Assembly: GCF_046719765.1 (NCBI RefSeq)
Contig: NZ_JABEBY010000016.1
Location: 1-64,000 of the forward strand
Origin: Halonotius sp046719765
GTDB lineage: Archaea > Halobacteriota > Halobacteria > Halobacteriales > Haloferacaceae
DNA: 64,000 bases
Direction of reading: 5' to 3'
In this document: in pieces, positions 62,488 through 64,000 of the stretch
Position numbering within the stretch: position 1 is the first letter of the stretch
How the letters are laid out: each line of letters starts with the position of its first letter
The notes under the pieces: generated by a model
Told to the model about the DNA's origin: nothing
Databases searched by the model: none
The model's input: the letters and a program-made list of their open reading frames with translations, nothing else
Position numbers and translations under genes: made by a program

Positions 62488-62953
62488 TCCCACCAAATTA
62501 GATGCACGCTGTTTCATTCAAAAGTTCATATACAATTAAAATACCAGTTGAGCTATAAAAGTGCTTTACGTTCAGTTCCAGTACATCAGCGAAGATCAAC
62601 AACAGAGCTAAACAATGCCATTCAAGCTCATATTTTTTATCTTATGATTTCTATGGGAATCACCGTAAAATTATAATTTCTATGTCAGTTCCATCTGTTA
62701 AATATACTGTACCTCTCTAGAACCATGCAGGGTACGTCCTCTGCATCGGTCACTCGGCTACCTATCAGCTACAAAATAGAATGATTCCCCGAGCGATGAA
62801 TAGACAGCGCGCATCTCACACAAAAGATTTTCAGAAAACGAACTGGTCAGCTCACGCAATATAGGGTCAGGATATAACCAACGACCGATCTTAGAAAAGA
62901 TACTCGCCACTGCTACGCAGCCAAGCTGTCCGCCTCGACCGAAGTCGGACAGA
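62488..62953. other. AT-rich non-coding region, IS debris
   Basis: No coding frame with haloarchaeal composition. The AT-rich DNA (aattaaaataccag, attttttatcttatg, taaaattataattt) precedes the tnpB remnant at 62954. Possibly old insertion debris. Confidence 0.4.
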
Positions 62954-63040
62954 CTAAAACAGGACAAACACTACTTCCAGCAGCAAGAGTACAACACCGA
63001 AGGTGAGAACGGCACATCGCAACAGGCCCAACGCCCCGAC
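62954..63040 (+). pseudogene. TnpB fragment
   Basis: Plus-frame LKQDKHYFQQQEYNTEGENG matches the internal LKEDKHYFTREEYQTEGENG segment common in haloarchaeal IS1341-type TnpB proteins. It then degenerates. About 25 residues remain; the rest of the gene is gone. Confidence 0.55.
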
Positions 63041-63069
63041 AAAATCAAATCCGCCGTGAGACACATTAT

Positions 63070-63235
63070 ACAGGGAAAACAAGGCGAGTCCCTCGGAGCT
63101 TGACACGGAGGGTGAAGCCGGCACTTAGGCGTGTTCTGTTCCGTTCGATGTACCGTTCAATCGTCTCCGTTGAGACGGTTCACGAAGTCCCAATGTGGCA
63201 TCCTCCGCGTCCCAAACAACGCGAAGAATCTCGCC
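63070..63235 (-). pseudogene. Degenerate IS200-type tnpA, 3' end
   Basis: The minus strand has a TVSTETIERYIERNRTR frame matching SEEVVERYIEETEH of the intact tnpA at 22659, with an in-frame stop shortly before it and frame changes. The upstream bases align with its WGGGFWKVGYYVGT region by DNA pattern (TGGgacGCGGag...). The following gtgtcaagctccgaggg looks like a decayed left-end hairpin. Confidence 0.55.
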
Positions 63236-63291
63236 AAGGAGGGTGGAAAACTAAGCACGCAACATTTGGAACAGTACTTAGACCATACGAC

Positions 63292-63777
63292 TCACGCAGA
63301 TTCGGATCCGCCTCTGACGGTGCTCCCGAGAACGAGCGCGCCGGCGATGATCACGAGGTTCTTTACGATATACTGTCCCTCGACTGTCAACCCGTAAGGG
63401 AACGTAGTATAGACAACTTCAGGAAGGAGTACCATCGGAAGAAACGTTCCCGGGAGCTGGAGTGCCAGCAGCAGCAATCCGGCACGCGTAAGCGGCGGAT
63501 ACAACAAGCAAACGCCGATGATTATCTCCCAGACACCGAGCACCGGAACAAAAAACTCAGCTGGAAGGATATAAACTGTCGAAGCGACGAGATCGCCAGC
63601 CGGCGAGACGCCGAGTACTTTCAGTGCACCGAACCAGATGAACACCACTCCGACGGCGACCCGCAATGCCGGGACGCTCCACCGGCCCATCTCTGATGCC
63701 AGCGTCGCATCTAGTGCATCCAATCGCTCCCGGTACTCAGTCATAATGCTATTTTGTTCGTTTTCTGAGGTCGCCAT
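63292..63777 (-). CDS. DoxX-like membrane protein
   Basis: 161 aa with four transmembrane helices (ALRVAVGVVFIWFGALKVLG, FFVPVLGVWEIIIGVCLLYP, GLLLLALQLPGTFLPMVLLP, VKNLVIIAGALVLG). FGALKVLG and EIIIGVCLL are DoxX/DUF417-like blocks. DoxX proteins are linked to redox or membrane-associated metabolism. Start ATG 63777; ATG 63744 (MTEYRERL) is an alternative. No partner genes in the window. Confidence 0.8.
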   Translation of the reverse strand: MATSENEQNSIMTEYRERLDALDATLASEMGRWSVPALRVAVGVVFIWFGALKVLGVSPAGDLVASTVYILPAEFFVPVLGVWEIIIGVCLLYPPLTRAGLLLLALQLPGTFLPMVLLPEVVYTTFPYGLTVEGQYIVKNLVIIAGALVLGSTVRGGSESA

Positions 63778-64000
63778 TCTGTAGTTGGTAGTTGTCGTTC
63801 GAGTAAATAAAACGCTTCTAGTGCCTGATCAATCGTGTGAGTCCACTAGATCTTATATGATTCTTGCTCTGATTGGAATCCTGCAGTAATGATAACTATT
63901 CACTCAAACTACCGAATATAATATATAATTTTGCTGTTAGGTATCGTAGGAAATTCCTGATAATGATTTCATTATTTCGCACTTTCCGACACCGCGAGAT
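63778..64000. other. AT-rich upstream region of the DoxX-like gene
   Basis: No gene seen. The DNA is AT-rich (ccgaatataatatataattttg at about 63913-63934) and should carry the DoxX promoter on the minus strand and possibly that of a gene past the window end. Confidence 0.35.

Overview
The window is a haloarchaeal (class Halobacteria) chromosome or large replicon segment. The evidence is: very acidic proteins; haloarchaea-restricted families (bacterio-opsin-activator-type HTH, HalX response regulator, TrmB regulator, DUF7344/DUF7123-like winged helices, ISH6-type transposase); archaeal TATA boxes about 25-30 nt upstream of starts with little or no leader; and no bacterial -10/-35 signals. GC is moderate for a haloarchaeon, and mobile-element debris is plentiful.

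Layout. 1-6.7 kb: an ISH6-type element (partial) has cut off the 5' end of a PD-(D/E)XK nuclease gene that heads a McrBC-like modification-dependent restriction locus (EVE-EVE-AAA ATPase plus a DUF2357/McrC-like nuclease). 7.0-11.2 kb: an overlapping exonuclease/DUF1998-helicase pair of the MrfB-MrfA (YprB-YprA) DNA-repair type. 11.2-15.8 kb: hypotheticals, an HNH nuclease, a SufU/IscU-like protein, a dual-specificity phosphatase and UV-damage endonuclease. 15.9-23.1 kb: two complete IS200/IS605 elements (the first inserted into a second HNH gene), a polysaccharide flippase and membrane proteins. 23.3-29.6 kb: stand-alone trpB, a selO fragment, a 161-bp dispersed repeat, and a three-gene unit (C2H2 finger/TPR-like protein, unknown protein, UPF1-like helicase). 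29.7-32.1 kb: a DUF6498-like membrane protein and a decayed AbiEi antitoxin gene.

32.1-45.5 kb is a signalling island: two histidine kinases carrying LOV blue-light domains, a 7TM kinase, three receiver proteins, and an overlapping rsbR-rsbS-rsbT-PP2C operon. The last is a stressosome-type module with its phosphosites preserved, in an archaeon that has no sigma factors. I regard this as the most interesting system in the window.

47.8-57.9 kb is a surface/secretion locus on the minus strand: five proteins with SipW/TasA-like signal regions (two with von Willebrand A domains), a dedicated type I signal peptidase, a Ser/Asp/Pro-rich surface protein and a 34-aa membrane peptide. Upstream of it, next to a divergent winged-helix membrane regulator, lies an array of seven CATACC motifs spaced every 21-22 bp. 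Two of the spacers inside the locus contain T-arm-like folded elements.

57.9-64 kb holds a second paralogous regulator, TrmB- and BAT-type regulators, several very small genes, IS200/IS605 debris and a DoxX-like protein. I saw no rRNA, tRNA or CRISPR array.
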